IMG/VR virus record: IMGVR_UViG_3300022932_000014
Location: 62,001 to 126,000 of that record
Strand: one strand, 5' to 3'
From: a virus
DNA: 64,000 nucleotides
Shown piece after piece: positions 24,886-32,310 of the stretch. The notes below the pieces were generated by a model. That model saw only the letters and a program-made list of their open reading frames with translations. It was not told the origin of the DNA and did not search any database. Position 1 is the first letter of the stretch, and each line of letters begins with the position of its first letter. A program made the translations under genes and the position numbers.

Positions 24886-25076
24886 CAACTCTAAAAACCG
24901 CAAGAGAAAAATTTAAAAAAGGAGATAAATACTTCTCAGCAACAGGTAATCTACCAACTACAGAACTAATAGTAGAAGGTAAGATAAGATATGGACTAAA
25001 TCAGTTAAAATCTATATTTTGTGACACAGGATGTCTTTACGATTATGATACGGATACTTATGCTAAAAAGATTTAG
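24882..25076 (+). CDS. Hypothetical protein, 64 aa
   Basis: Basic start, FKKGDKYFSATGNLPTTELIVEG in the middle. Unrecognised. Confidence 0.6.
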   Translation: MTTLKTAREKFKKGDKYFSATGNLPTTELIVEGKIRYGLNQLKSIFCDTGCLYDYDTDTYAKKI

Positions 25077-25295
25077 ATGATGGATAAAAGAATTTTAAAT
25101 GAAATAGCCAAAAGATGGTGTAAAGGTATACTAATGGCCAATGACTTAACAGATTCAGAAACAGCTGAGTTGCTAAGTGAAGAGGAGTTGGATTATTTAC
25201 AACAGAGATCTTTTGAAATAGCTAACTCAATAACTAAAAAACCGCAAGCTTTAGATTTAAATACGCTAATTAAAGAATATTACGATTTCGAATAA
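25077..25295 (+). CDS. Hypothetical helical acidic protein, 72 aa
   Basis: ATG directly after the previous stop. Helical, with ETAELLSEEELDYLQQR. Unrecognised. Confidence 0.6.
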   Translation: MMDKRILNEIAKRWCKGILMANDLTDSETAELLSEEELDYLQQRSFEIANSITKKPQALDLNTLIKEYYDFE

Positions 25296-25306
25296 ATTTA
25301 AAAGGT

Positions 25307-25927
25307 ATGAAGAAAATAATATTACATTTATGCGCTGATTTAGGAAGTGATTCTTTATTTTATCAATTAGATTCCGACTATGAAGTTAGAATGATTGGCG
25401 AAGAAATAGGAGTTGAAAATTACAAAGGTTCTAATGATATTTACGGTGTAATAGCTAACCCCGTTTGCAAAGAGCTCTCAACCGCCAATGGATTTCACAA
25501 AGAAAATGATGTGGAAAAAGGTATGATATTAGTGAATCATTGTTTGAGAATAATATCAGAATGTAAAAATTTAAAATTCTGGCAATTGGAAAATCCTGCT
25601 AATGGCCGATTAAAAGAATTCTTAGGAAAACCAAAATTAGTTTATCAGCCTTGGGAATACGGAAGCCCTTGGACAAAGAAAACAGCTCTATGGGGAGAAT
25701 TTAATATCCCTGATAAAACTTATAGTAAGTGGGAAGATGTACCTAAGAACGATAAAATATACGTAAGACCAGGTAGACCAAAACCAGCATTGGCTTTTCT
25801 TCACAAATCAGCTGTAAATTTGATTCCTGAGTTTGAGTGGGCGAAAGATAAGATTAAATGTGACGCAGACATAAGAAGTATGTGCTCACAAGGATTTGCA
25901 AAAGCATTTTATGAATTTAATAAATAG
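25307..25927 (+). CDS. Cytosine-C5 DNA-methyltransferase-like protein 2
   Basis: 206 aa. Layout parallels the protein encoded at 19719: LHLCADLGSDSLFYQL at the cofactor site, VIANPVCKEL (about 49-58) as the PxC motif, LENPANGRLKEF (about 99-110) as the ENP motif, and YGSPWTKKTALWGEF where the first protein has FGHNECKATCLWLK. Both keep the Cys of motif IV in a P-x-C setting. Whether it methylates DNA, another cytosine position or is inactive cannot be decided here. Confidence 0.65.
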   Translation: MKKIILHLCADLGSDSLFYQLDSDYEVRMIGEEIGVENYKGSNDIYGVIANPVCKELSTANGFHKENDVEKGMILVNHCLRIISECKNLKFWQLENPANGRLKEFLGKPKLVYQPWEYGSPWTKKTALWGEFNIPDKTYSKWEDVPKNDKIYVRPGRPKPALAFLHKSAVNLIPEFEWAKDKIKCDADIRSMCSQGFAKAFYEFNK

Positions 25928-25930
25928 AAT

Positions 25931-26167
25931 ATGAAAACAGCAGGACAATTATTTTTAGAATGGTATAATAGTTATGTAAATAAAAACGGATGTAGTCCAA
26001 GTGATTATGATGTTAATTTTTATTGGTCAGGTGGTAATTTAGAAACCGAAAAACAGCAAATTATTGATGCTTATCAAACATGTTGTAATTGCGAAGGAAC
26101 GCCTTTTAATGGAGAAGATTATTTCAATGATACTTTTAACACAACAAACAAAGAAACTTTAAAATAA
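25931..26167 (+). CDS. Hypothetical acidic protein, 78 aa
   Basis: Asn/Asp/Tyr-rich with CCNCEGTPFNGEDYFND. Unrecognised. Confidence 0.6.
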   Translation: MKTAGQLFLEWYNSYVNKNGCSPSDYDVNFYWSGGNLETEKQQIIDAYQTCCNCEGTPFNGEDYFNDTFNTTNKETLK

Positions 26168-26173
26168 ATTGGG

Positions 26174-26404
26174 ATGATAACTAAAGATGAACTGTTACAA
26201 GAAATTAAAGAATGGCTTTCTGATAAAAAGCAAGAAGTTGAAGATTATTCAAATGAAGAAGCAATGCAATGGCAAGAAGATGCAGATCAACCAGAAAGTG
26301 AATTTTACAAAATATCAAAAATAGAATACGATAAAGTATTGAAACATAAAGGCGATTGCGATACTTTAATTGAGGATTTAGAAGAATTTTTACATAATAA
26401 GTAA
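26174..26404 (+). CDS. Hypothetical acidic helical protein, 76 aa
   Basis: Long charged helix (KEWLSDKKQEVEDYSNEEA), acidic overall. The overlapping opposite frame at 26205-26516 is a shadow. Confidence 0.6.
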   Translation: MITKDELLQEIKEWLSDKKQEVEDYSNEEAMQWQEDADQPESEFYKISKIEYDKVLKHKGDCDTLIEDLEEFLHNK

Positions 26405-26436
26405 CCAACCCACTAACACCAATAGACATAAAATTT

Positions 26437-26832
26437 ATGATTATGAAAAAAGGAATAATAGAATTTTCAGAAGAGTTGTTGGAAGAAGTTTTAGAAGGAA
26501 CAAGTGCCTCAAACATTGTAGATAAATTAGAGAAATACTTTAACCCTGTAAAAGACTCACATAAAAAACTAAGAGTATTACACTATCCACAAATACCATG
26601 TAAACCGTTTACAGTAGAAGTAAAAGACGAAGAACAAGCTTATTTAGTAAGTGAAGCTTTGGCCAATCAACACCTATTCCTTTTTGAAAATAACTTTATT
26701 CCCGATTATGCAAATATTATTTTAGTTCAGATGTTTGATGATGGTGAATGGATTGATTATTATAATTATGAGCATGATATGGAATTTGATGAATATGCAC
26801 AGAATTTTTTAAATTTAGCGGAAAAAGAATAA
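26437..26832 (+). CDS. Hypothetical protein, 131 aa
   Basis: Helical N-terminus, PQIPCKPFTVEVKDEEQAYLVSEAL in the middle, acidic Tyr-rich C-terminus. Ends with a TAGCGGAAAAAGAATAAAAAC motif copy. Last gene before the DGR promoter. Confidence 0.6.
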   Translation: MIMKKGIIEFSEELLEEVLEGTSASNIVDKLEKYFNPVKDSHKKLRVLHYPQIPCKPFTVEVKDEEQAYLVSEALANQHLFLFENNFIPDYANIILVQMFDDGEWIDYYNYEHDMEFDEYAQNFLNLAEKE

Positions 26833-26846
26833 AAACAAGGGAACAG

Positions 26847-26876
26847 TTGTTTATTAAAATAAAAACATTATATTTG
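26847..26876 (+). promoter_or_regulatory. Promoter of the DGR operon
   Basis: TTG at 26847-26849, 19 bases, TATATTTG at 26869-26876: a full Bacteroidetes promoter, 23 bases before the first ATG of the operon. No terminator is visible from here to 31698, so target 1, template, reverse transcriptase, target 2 and three further genes may be one transcript. Confidence 0.8.
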
Positions 26877-26899
26877 TAAAACAATACAAAGCGTAGCGT

Positions 26900-27040
26900 A
26901 TGAAAGTAATATACATGGGGACAACTCTCGGACTAATACACGAAATACATCCAGAAACAGCTCAACAAATATTAGCACAAGGAGAAGTGAAAGAAACAGA
27001 AGATAATATTAAATATGTTGTAATAAACGAAACATTATGA
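26900..27040 (+). CDS. Small first gene of the DGR operon, 46 aa
   Basis: ATG 23 bases after the promoter and an ATGA overlap with target gene 1. Sequence MKVIYMGTTLGLIHEIHPET, then an acidic helix. It is far too short for the usual DGR accessory protein Avd (about 120 aa, four helices). It may be a leader peptide or a chaperone-like partner. Confidence 0.55.
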   Translation: MKVIYMGTTLGLIHEIHPETAQQILAQGEVKETEDNIKYVVINETL

Positions 27041-27600
27041 AAACAGAAATAAAAAGATCAGAACTACAAAAGATTTGGGAAATTTCTTGTAATACTTGGA
27101 AAACAAAAATAAAAGATTATGGGAGTAAAGATCCATTCAGTGAAACAATAAAATTCACAGAGAAAGAAATTAATGAAATGATTAAGGCTTGTACAGATGT
27201 TCAATTGCCTGTGGTTAAAGAGATATTTGATGTTCGTGATAGCTGGGAATATATTAAAAGTTTTGAAGACGTAATAAAATATTTAGGAGAAGAAGACGAA
27301 TATGTAATCGAATATAAAAAACTGATAAAAGCTAATATAACTTCTAAATCTTTATCATTTCAAATGCTTATTTGTTGGGTTAAATCTCTTAATGAAAGAC
27401 ATGTATTAGATTGGTCAGACTCTAAGGAGTATAAATACTGCATTTGGTGGTATATGAATCCTTTTCGTGTCGTCGGCGTGTGCCATGGCTGCGAGAGTTC
27501 GCGTGTCCCTTCCGCTCTTTGCTTCAAGAAACGTGAAATTGCAATTTATGCCCACCAAAACAAAGAGTTTTTTAGTTTATATGAAAATTATATGAAATAG
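27037..27600 (+). CDS. DGR target protein 1 (variable protein)
   Basis: 187 aa. The N-terminal 130 residues are helical and unrecognised. The C-terminus reads CIWWYMNPFRVVGVCHGCES, then SRVPSALCFKKREIAIYAHQ and FFSLYENYM. The WxYxxPFR entry, the SxRxxxxLCFK exit and the E-x-A-x-Y helix recall a C-terminal domain found in Bacteroidetes phage proteins that are variable in DGR cassettes. Residues 145-158 are encoded by VR1, where 15 of 18 template adenines are replaced. No signal peptide or membrane segment. A role as a changeable binding protein is inferred. Confidence 0.8.
   Translation: MKTEIKRSELQKIWEISCNTWKTKIKDYGSKDPFSETIKFTEKEINEMIKACTDVQLPVVKEIFDVRDSWEYIKSFEDVIKYLGEEDEYVIEYKKLIKANITSKSLSFQMLICWVKSLNERHVLDWSDSKEYKYCIWWYMNPFRVVGVCHGCESSRVPSALCFKKREIAIYAHQNKEFFSLYENYMK
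27459..27527 (+). repeat. DGR variable repeat VR1
   Basis: Aligns with the TR at an offset of 177 bases, starting TCCTTTTCGT. In the 42-base window aligned to TR 27646-27687 all 15 differences are at template A positions, and none of the 24 C/G/T positions has changed. The 3' end (TCCGCTCTTTGCTTCAA) differs from the TR at non-A bases but is shared with VR2, as expected for the IMH element that marks a recipient site. Confidence 0.9.
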
Positions 27601-27635
27601 AAAAATAGGATGTATTTATCAATTGGTCATTCCTC

Positions 27636-27702
27636 TCCTTTTCGTATCAACAACGTGAACAATAACTACGAGAATTCGAATGTCCCATCCACCCTACTGC
27701 TT
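27636..27702 (+). repeat. DGR template repeat TR
   Basis: Non-coding sequence between target 1 and the reverse transcriptase gene. It shares TCCTTTTCGT at the left and GTCCC/ATCC at the right with both VRs, and is rich in AAC/AAT codons in the VR reading frame (seven AAY codons). Its 3' end (TCCACCCTACTGCTTTTT) is the diverged IMH*-type version. It is followed by a stop-rich stretch and then a hairpin. Downstream bases still faintly resemble the sequence after VR1, suggesting the TR arose by copying a target 3' end. Confidence 0.9.
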
Positions 27703-27758
27703 TTTAAATAATATAGAATATATCCCTACCAACAAGGTAAAAAATAAAACTAACGCTC

Positions 27759-27789
27759 GGCTCCCTAGTAAATAGATTGAACAGGAGCC
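27759..27789 (+). ncRNA. Hairpin between TR and reverse transcriptase gene (part of the DGR template RNA)
   Basis: GGCTCC (27759-27764) pairs with GGAGCC (27784-27789). In characterised DGRs the RNA between TR and rt folds and primes cDNA synthesis, so this hairpin is the likely equivalent. It ends 17 bases before the rt start codon. Confidence 0.5.
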
Positions 27790-27805
27790 TCTTGAAGCAA
27801 AATAA

Positions 27806-28738
27806 ATGAAGAGAAAAGGATTTTTATACGAGAGTATAATTGAAATAAACAATTTAAAATTAGCAGATAAAAATGCCAGATTAGGTAAATTAAAACAATA
27901 TGGTGTTCAAAAACATATATTAAGAGAAGATGAGAATCTAAAAGAGTTGAATGAATTACTACAACATAGGAAATACAGAACATCTAATTATAGTAAATTT
28001 GAAATATTTGAGCCAAAGCACAGAGTAATAGCAAGATTACCTTATTATCCAGATCGTATCATGCACTGGGCAATACTGTTAAAAACCAAAGAAATTTTTG
28101 TAAATAGTTTTATAAGTAATACGTACAGTGGTATTAAAGGTAGAGGTGTACATAAAGCCTCTTATGATTTAAGAAAATCCTTGCAAGACGAAGAATGTAA
28201 TAAATACTGTCTGAAGTTGGATGTGAAAAAGTTCTATGAAAATATAGATCATAATATATTAAAAGGACTTTTAAGAAAAAAGTTTAAGGATAGAGAATTG
28301 TTAACAGTCTTTGATGAAATAATAGATTCTAATGGGGTTGGGTTGCCTTTAGGATCGTTAATTAGTCAATATTTTGCAAATTTTTACTTATGTTACTTGG
28401 ATCACTATATAAAAGAAAATTTAAATGTTAAGCATTATTTTAGGTATATGGATGACCTTGTGATTTTATCGAATAACAAAAAGGAATTGCATTATATTTT
28501 ATCTAAAATAAGATTATATCTAAAGACACTAGGACTTGAAATAAAAAATACATACCAAGTATTTCCGGTTGAAAAAAGAGGTATCGATTTTGTAGGTTAT
28601 GTCCACAGAAAGAATTACATATTAATAAGAAAAAGTATTAAAGAGAATTATAAAAAGAGTAAAAACAAAAAAGATTGGAATAGTTGGTTAATTCATTCCA
28701 ATTCTGTAAATTTAAAAAACAAATATGAAAACAATTAA
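27806..28738 (+). CDS. DGR reverse transcriptase
   Basis: 310 aa. RT motifs in order: KFEIFEPKHRVIARLPYYPDRIMH (motif 1/2 region), CLKLDVKKFYENIDH (motif A with D), GLPLGSLISQYFANFYL (motif B), FRYMDDLVIL (YMDD catalytic box) and VEKRGIDFVGY. In motif B the usual QGxxxSP is replaced by LGxxxSQ, the diagnostic change of DGR reverse transcriptases. There is no group II maturase X/En domain. The basic tail (NYKKSKNKKDW) may bind the template RNA. Its stop overlaps target gene 2 by 14 bases. Confidence 0.92.
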   Translation: MKRKGFLYESIIEINNLKLADKNARLGKLKQYGVQKHILREDENLKELNELLQHRKYRTSNYSKFEIFEPKHRVIARLPYYPDRIMHWAILLKTKEIFVNSFISNTYSGIKGRGVHKASYDLRKSLQDEECNKYCLKLDVKKFYENIDHNILKGLLRKKFKDRELLTVFDEIIDSNGVGLPLGSLISQYFANFYLCYLDHYIKENLNVKHYFRYMDDLVILSNNKKELHYILSKIRLYLKTLGLEIKNTYQVFPVEKRGIDFVGYVHRKNYILIRKSIKENYKKSKNKKDWNSWLIHSNSVNLKNKYENN

Positions 28739-29135
28739 CATTAATGGCTCAGAGTATACTGTAGAACAGTTGAGTAAAATTTTAGAAGAAGCTAAGAAAA
28801 AATCCCCAATGGATGAAGTTTATAAATACCATAACACAACAGAGGATCAATTTGAAAAAGACTATTTTAATATTCCCTTGCATTTAAAGTATTATCAAAA
28901 AGAAGTAATGATAGTTGCTTTTTATAATAAAGGTTGGAAACCAAATATGAAAGATAAAAACGAGCGTAAATATTATAATTGGTACTATAATGATCCTTTT
29001 CGTTTCCACAGCGTGTTCGATCTCTACGTTTATTCGGATGTCCCGTCCGCTCTTTTGCTTCAAAAAGAAGAGTACGGAAAAGAAATAGCTGAGAAATTTA
29101 AAAAAGAAATAGAGCAATCAAGATTAACAATGTAA
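28725..29135 (+). CDS. DGR target protein 2 (variable protein)
   Basis: 136 aa. The C-terminal domain YYNWYYNDPFRFHSVFDLYV then YSDVPSALLLQKEEYGKEIA matches target 1 in layout, while the N-terminal part is a different helical sequence. Residues 94-107 are encoded by VR2 and differ from VR1 at nearly all variable positions. The start overlaps the reverse transcriptase gene by 14 bases, so this target is tied to the RT transcript. Confidence 0.8.
   Translation: MKTININGSEYTVEQLSKILEEAKKKSPMDEVYKYHNTTEDQFEKDYFNIPLHLKYYQKEVMIVAFYNKGWKPNMKDKNERKYYNWYYNDPFRFHSVFDLYVYSDVPSALLLQKEEYGKEIAEKFKKEIEQSRLTM
28994..29063 (+). repeat. DGR variable repeat VR2
   Basis: Aligns with the TR at an offset of 1358 bases. 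In the same 42-base window 12 of 18 template adenines differ and only one of 24 other bases does (a G to T). The 3' IMH-type end (TCCGCTCTTTTGCTTCAA) is shared with VR1 apart from one T. Confidence 0.88.
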
Positions 29136-29150
29136 TTAAAATATAAAAAC

Positions 29151-29969
29151 ATGAAAAATAATATAATAGGTCAAGAGATTCTAATAACAGAAGTAAATAA
29201 AATATTCAGTATCTTTAAAGCATCTGAATGTAGTATAAGACCTCACTTTATTTTAACTGGAGCTAGTGGAAGTGGAAAATCTTTTACAATAGCTAATCTT
29301 ACTAAGGAACACGATTTAGGTTTTTTAGAAATAAATGCTGCTCAACTTACTAAAGAAGGTACGTCTGGTAATTCTTTGTCAAAAGCATTGTCTCCATTAG
29401 GACAATTTGGAAACAAACCTACAATTGTATTTGTAGATGAGTTTGATAAACTTTTTATTTCAGGTAATTCTAATGACAGTTCCGCCCATGAAACTACAAC
29501 AGGAGTACAAAATGAATTTTTAAAAGTTTTAGAATCAGATACAGCCTCGGTTTTTGGAGATTATGGGAAATACGTGAATGTATCTATTAAAAATTGTTTA
29601 TTTGTTTTTGCGGGGGCGTTTAATGGAGAAGAAGATATTAGCTTAGACAGACTTCGCGAAATAGGTTTAAAAACAGAATTCTTAGGTAGAGTAGGCCTAG
29701 TTTATAATACAAAACCTCTAACACTGGAAGATTTATATAACATAATTGATAATCATAAATTATTAAAAATGTACCTAAATTTGTTTGAGGAAGTAGATAG
29801 GGAAAAAGTTATTTATGAATTAAAATCTCATATAGCTAAGAATTATGAAATGAACACTTTAGGAGCTAGGCTAATAACCACATTAATACACCAATATTTT
29901 ATTAAAGGCGGTAAACTTGATGATGCGGGTGTAAAAGAAGTAAGTTTTCAATCAAAATTAACATTATAA
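29151..29969 (+). CDS. ClpX-like AAA+ ATPase
   Basis: 272 aa. Walker A GASGSGKS (about 37-44), Walker B VFVDEFDKL (about 92-100), sensor 1 LFVFAGAF, EFLGRVG with an arginine finger, and a C-terminal LGARLITTLI sensor-2 helix, as in ClpX/HslU. It lacks the N-terminal zinc-binding domain of ClpX and has no visible partner peptidase, so it may be a remodelling or unfolding factor. It lies 15 bases after DGR target 2 and before two nuclease genes. Confidence 0.8.
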   Translation: MKNNIIGQEILITEVNKIFSIFKASECSIRPHFILTGASGSGKSFTIANLTKEHDLGFLEINAAQLTKEGTSGNSLSKALSPLGQFGNKPTIVFVDEFDKLFISGNSNDSSAHETTTGVQNEFLKVLESDTASVFGDYGKYVNVSIKNCLFVFAGAFNGEEDISLDRLREIGLKTEFLGRVGLVYNTKPLTLEDLYNIIDNHKLLKMYLNLFEEVDREKVIYELKSHIAKNYEMNTLGARLITTLIHQYFIKGGKLDDAGVKEVSFQSKLTL

Positions 29970-29971
29970 AT

Positions 29972-30910
29972 ATGAATCAAACATTTAAAAGAATCAACGA
30001 AGAAAGAGTCTTATTCTTCGATTTAGAAGTTGCGAGAAAATCAAAGGAGTTAGAGGTAGACTCTAAAGAATTTGAACTATATCAAAAGAAAATCAGAAAC
30101 AAAGAAACTGAGGAGTTATTACCAGATTTAGAAGTGGTAGAAGAGTATAGAAAAAAGGCCGCTTTAAAAATGTGCTACACAAAAATAGTTTCTATAGGTG
30201 TTGGTTTTATAAAGGGCGAAGAACTACATATCAAAGCATTAGAAGGAACAGAAGAAGAACTTATAGAACAGTTTTGTAAAATAGCTAATAGTTTTGACTA
30301 TGTTTGTGGGGTAAATATTTTAGGATATGACTTACCAATAACTGTAAACAATGGAATGAAGTACTTTGATATGACGGAAATTCTTTCAGATCGTTTTATT
30401 ACATCAGGGAAAAAGCCCTGGAATTTGGATAGAGTGTTGGATCTTATGGACATATTTAAGGGCACTCACTATTCTAACAGCTCTTTAGACGAATTATGTT
30501 TTCATTTCGGTATAGAGTCTCCAAAATCAGATTTAGATGGCTCCAAAGTATCAGAAGAGTATTGGACTAATGGTGTTGTAAAAATAAACAAATATGTAAA
30601 ACAAGATGTCTTAGCTAGTGTTAATTTATTTAAGAAAATGCGTTTTGAAAAAGTATTTGAAGATTTTATTGATAAGAATGGCAATGATAATTTTGAAATT
30701 AAGAAAAATGCAATATCTAAACTATATGATAACAGCAATTTTCCTAAAGAACTAAAAGAAGAGTTTATTAAGTCTTTAGTTAATTTAACAGATGAAGATA
30801 GAGAAAATTCTAAAAAGATAATCTTAGCTCACTATCAGAAAAAAGGAGATAAAGTTGCAATAAAAAAAGAAAAGGAAAAAGAAGTTAATGATTTTATAAA
30901 TTCAATTTAA
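29972..30910 (+). CDS. DnaQ/PolB-type 3'-5' exonuclease
   Basis: 312 aa. Exo I motif LFFDLEVA (about 14-21), Exo II region VCGVNILGYDLPI (N and D) and Exo III YVKQDVLASVNLF (about 208-220) define an RNase H-fold DEDD exonuclease close to the proofreading domain of B-family polymerases. The C-terminal 90 residues are helical and Lys-rich. One-base overlap with the PD-(D/E)XK gene suggests joint work in DNA processing. Confidence 0.75.
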   Translation: MNQTFKRINEERVLFFDLEVARKSKELEVDSKEFELYQKKIRNKETEELLPDLEVVEEYRKKAALKMCYTKIVSIGVGFIKGEELHIKALEGTEEELIEQFCKIANSFDYVCGVNILGYDLPITVNNGMKYFDMTEILSDRFITSGKKPWNLDRVLDLMDIFKGTHYSNSSLDELCFHFGIESPKSDLDGSKVSEEYWTNGVVKINKYVKQDVLASVNLFKKMRFEKVFEDFIDKNGNDNFEIKKNAISKLYDNSNFPKELKEEFIKSLVNLTDEDRENSKKIILAHYQKKGDKVAIKKEKEKEVNDFINSI

Positions 30911-31698
30911 TGATAGTTTTACCAGGTCAGTATACAGAAGAAATTTGGAAAAGAGGTGGTTCAGTACCACAACATGAAAAATACATAGGAAAATATTATA
31001 CCAGTTGGTCTAGTATAGAATCTTTTAATGATAAGTCAGGTTTTAATACAGGGTTATTAGGAGAATTTGAGTACATTTTAAACAAATTTTCTGGTATTAA
31101 GTTTCCAGATCTTGGGTGGGGGCAGTATGGTAGTGAAACAGAGGCTTATATTACATTAAGAGATAGGGAAGATTTATCAGATATTGACGAGAAAGTACAA
31201 CAAGAATTTAAGGAGGCATTGATTAACTTCTCTGATAAAGAAAAAAAGTTATTAGATCAAATACAACCTCTAGGAGTTTTCCAAACCGAAATATGTTATT
31301 ATATAGAAGAGATTGATATAATATTACTTGGTTATGTAGATGATCACTCTCCTATTGTAGATGGAAAAATTAAAATGTTACGTGATTATAAAACTAAATC
31401 AGAATCTTCTAAAAAAGATTTACATGACCCAAAAAAGCATCAAATTGAGGGTTATGTGTTGGGGTTTAATCAGAAGGGCTATGAAGTAGAGAATGCAGAA
31501 TATTGTATAATTGAACGTAATGGTGGTAGAGAGTGTATGCAAGGAGGAGGAAGAGAATCTTTATCAGTTGGTGATAGAATTTGGTATGAGAAATACAATT
31601 GGGACGAGGCTAGATTAAAAGTTACACACCAAATGATAATTGATACTGCTAAAAGAATTTCATCTTTATATTCTACATATAAAAAATACTTTACCTAA
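30910..31698 (+). CDS. PD-(D/E)XK nuclease (Cas4/RecB-like)
   Basis: 262 aa. The core is TEICYYIEEIDIILLGYVDDHS, then MLRDYKTKSES (the D..DxK acids and lysine) and KKHQIEGYVLGF (the helix with Q and Y), the standard order of the PD-(D/E)XK superfamily. No Cys cluster is visible, so it is not an iron-sulphur Cas4. Probably a recombination or DNA-processing exonuclease of the phage. Confidence 0.7.
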   Translation: MIVLPGQYTEEIWKRGGSVPQHEKYIGKYYTSWSSIESFNDKSGFNTGLLGEFEYILNKFSGIKFPDLGWGQYGSETEAYITLRDREDLSDIDEKVQQEFKEALINFSDKEKKLLDQIQPLGVFQTEICYYIEEIDIILLGYVDDHSPIVDGKIKMLRDYKTKSESSKKDLHDPKKHQIEGYVLGFNQKGYEVENAEYCIIERNGGRECMQGGGRESLSVGDRIWYEKYNWDEARLKVTHQMIIDTAKRISSLYSTYKKYFT

Positions 31699-31701
31699 TC
31701 T

Positions 31702-31732
31702 TTGTTTAATTAAAATAATAGTTGTAATTTTG
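31702..31732 (+). promoter_or_regulatory. Bacteroidetes-type promoter
   Basis: TTG at 31702-31704, 20 bases, TAATTTTG at 31725-31732. A TTTTTCCGCGAAA motif copy lies between it and the ATG at 31799. Confidence 0.75.
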
Positions 31733-31798
31733 TAACTGTTTCAAGGAAGATTTGTTTTTTATTTCTTTTTCCGCGAAATTTAATAAAAATATAGAATT

Positions 31799-32128
31799 AT
31801 GCAGAAAGAAACTATAATAATTGACACCATATCTTTAAAGGAAGACACTCTTTTCGGCGAAATAAATCAAGTTATTAGTTATCTAAATAGTATAAAGTCT
31901 CGGTATAAAAATGGAGAAAGTATTTATTTAAATCAAGAGTGGTCTGGCTATGAAGACAATTATTTTGAAATTGTAGTTGAGAGACAAGAAACTGATGAAG
32001 AGTGTTTAGCGAGAGAAGAAGAAGCCGAACGTGAAAAAAGACGGGGAGAAAAAAGAAAGGAAGCCGAAGAATGTAAAAGAAAAAAGGGTATTCAACAAAA
32101 GATAGATGAATTAAAGAAACAATTATGA
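31799..32128 (+). CDS. Hypothetical coiled-coil protein, 109 aa
   Basis: N-half alpha/beta, C-half a highly charged Glu/Lys/Arg helix (about 70-109). ATGA overlap to the next gene. The opposite frame 31875-32150 is a shadow. Confidence 0.65.
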   Translation: MQKETIIIDTISLKEDTLFGEINQVISYLNSIKSRYKNGESIYLNQEWSGYEDNYFEIVVERQETDEECLAREEEAEREKRRGEKRKEAEECKRKKGIQQKIDELKKQL

Positions 32129-32310
32129 AAGGAATATTTGTAAACTTCAATTTAGAAAACGAAGATTGGACAGACGAAGAATACGAAAATCAAGAAGATA
32201 GAGAAATATTTATCCCTATTGCAATTTTGAGAGATTACATCGGAGAAGCTCTTAATCTGGATAGAAAAGAAAGTGTAGATAATATTTGGCAAATAAAAGA
32301 AGTACAATGA
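32125..32310 (+). CDS. Hypothetical acidic protein, 61 aa
   Basis: Very acidic middle (ENEDWTDEEYENQEDREI). ATGA overlaps on both sides. Unrecognised. Confidence 0.6.
   Translation: MKGIFVNFNLENEDWTDEEYENQEDREIFIPIAILRDYIGEALNLDRKESVDNIWQIKEVQ

Noticed and set aside
27806-28738. Reverse transcriptase as group II intron maturase, retron or abortive-infection RT
   Set aside because: No maturase or endonuclease domain, no intron domain V, no retron RNA; motif B is of the DGR type and matched TR/VR repeats flank it.
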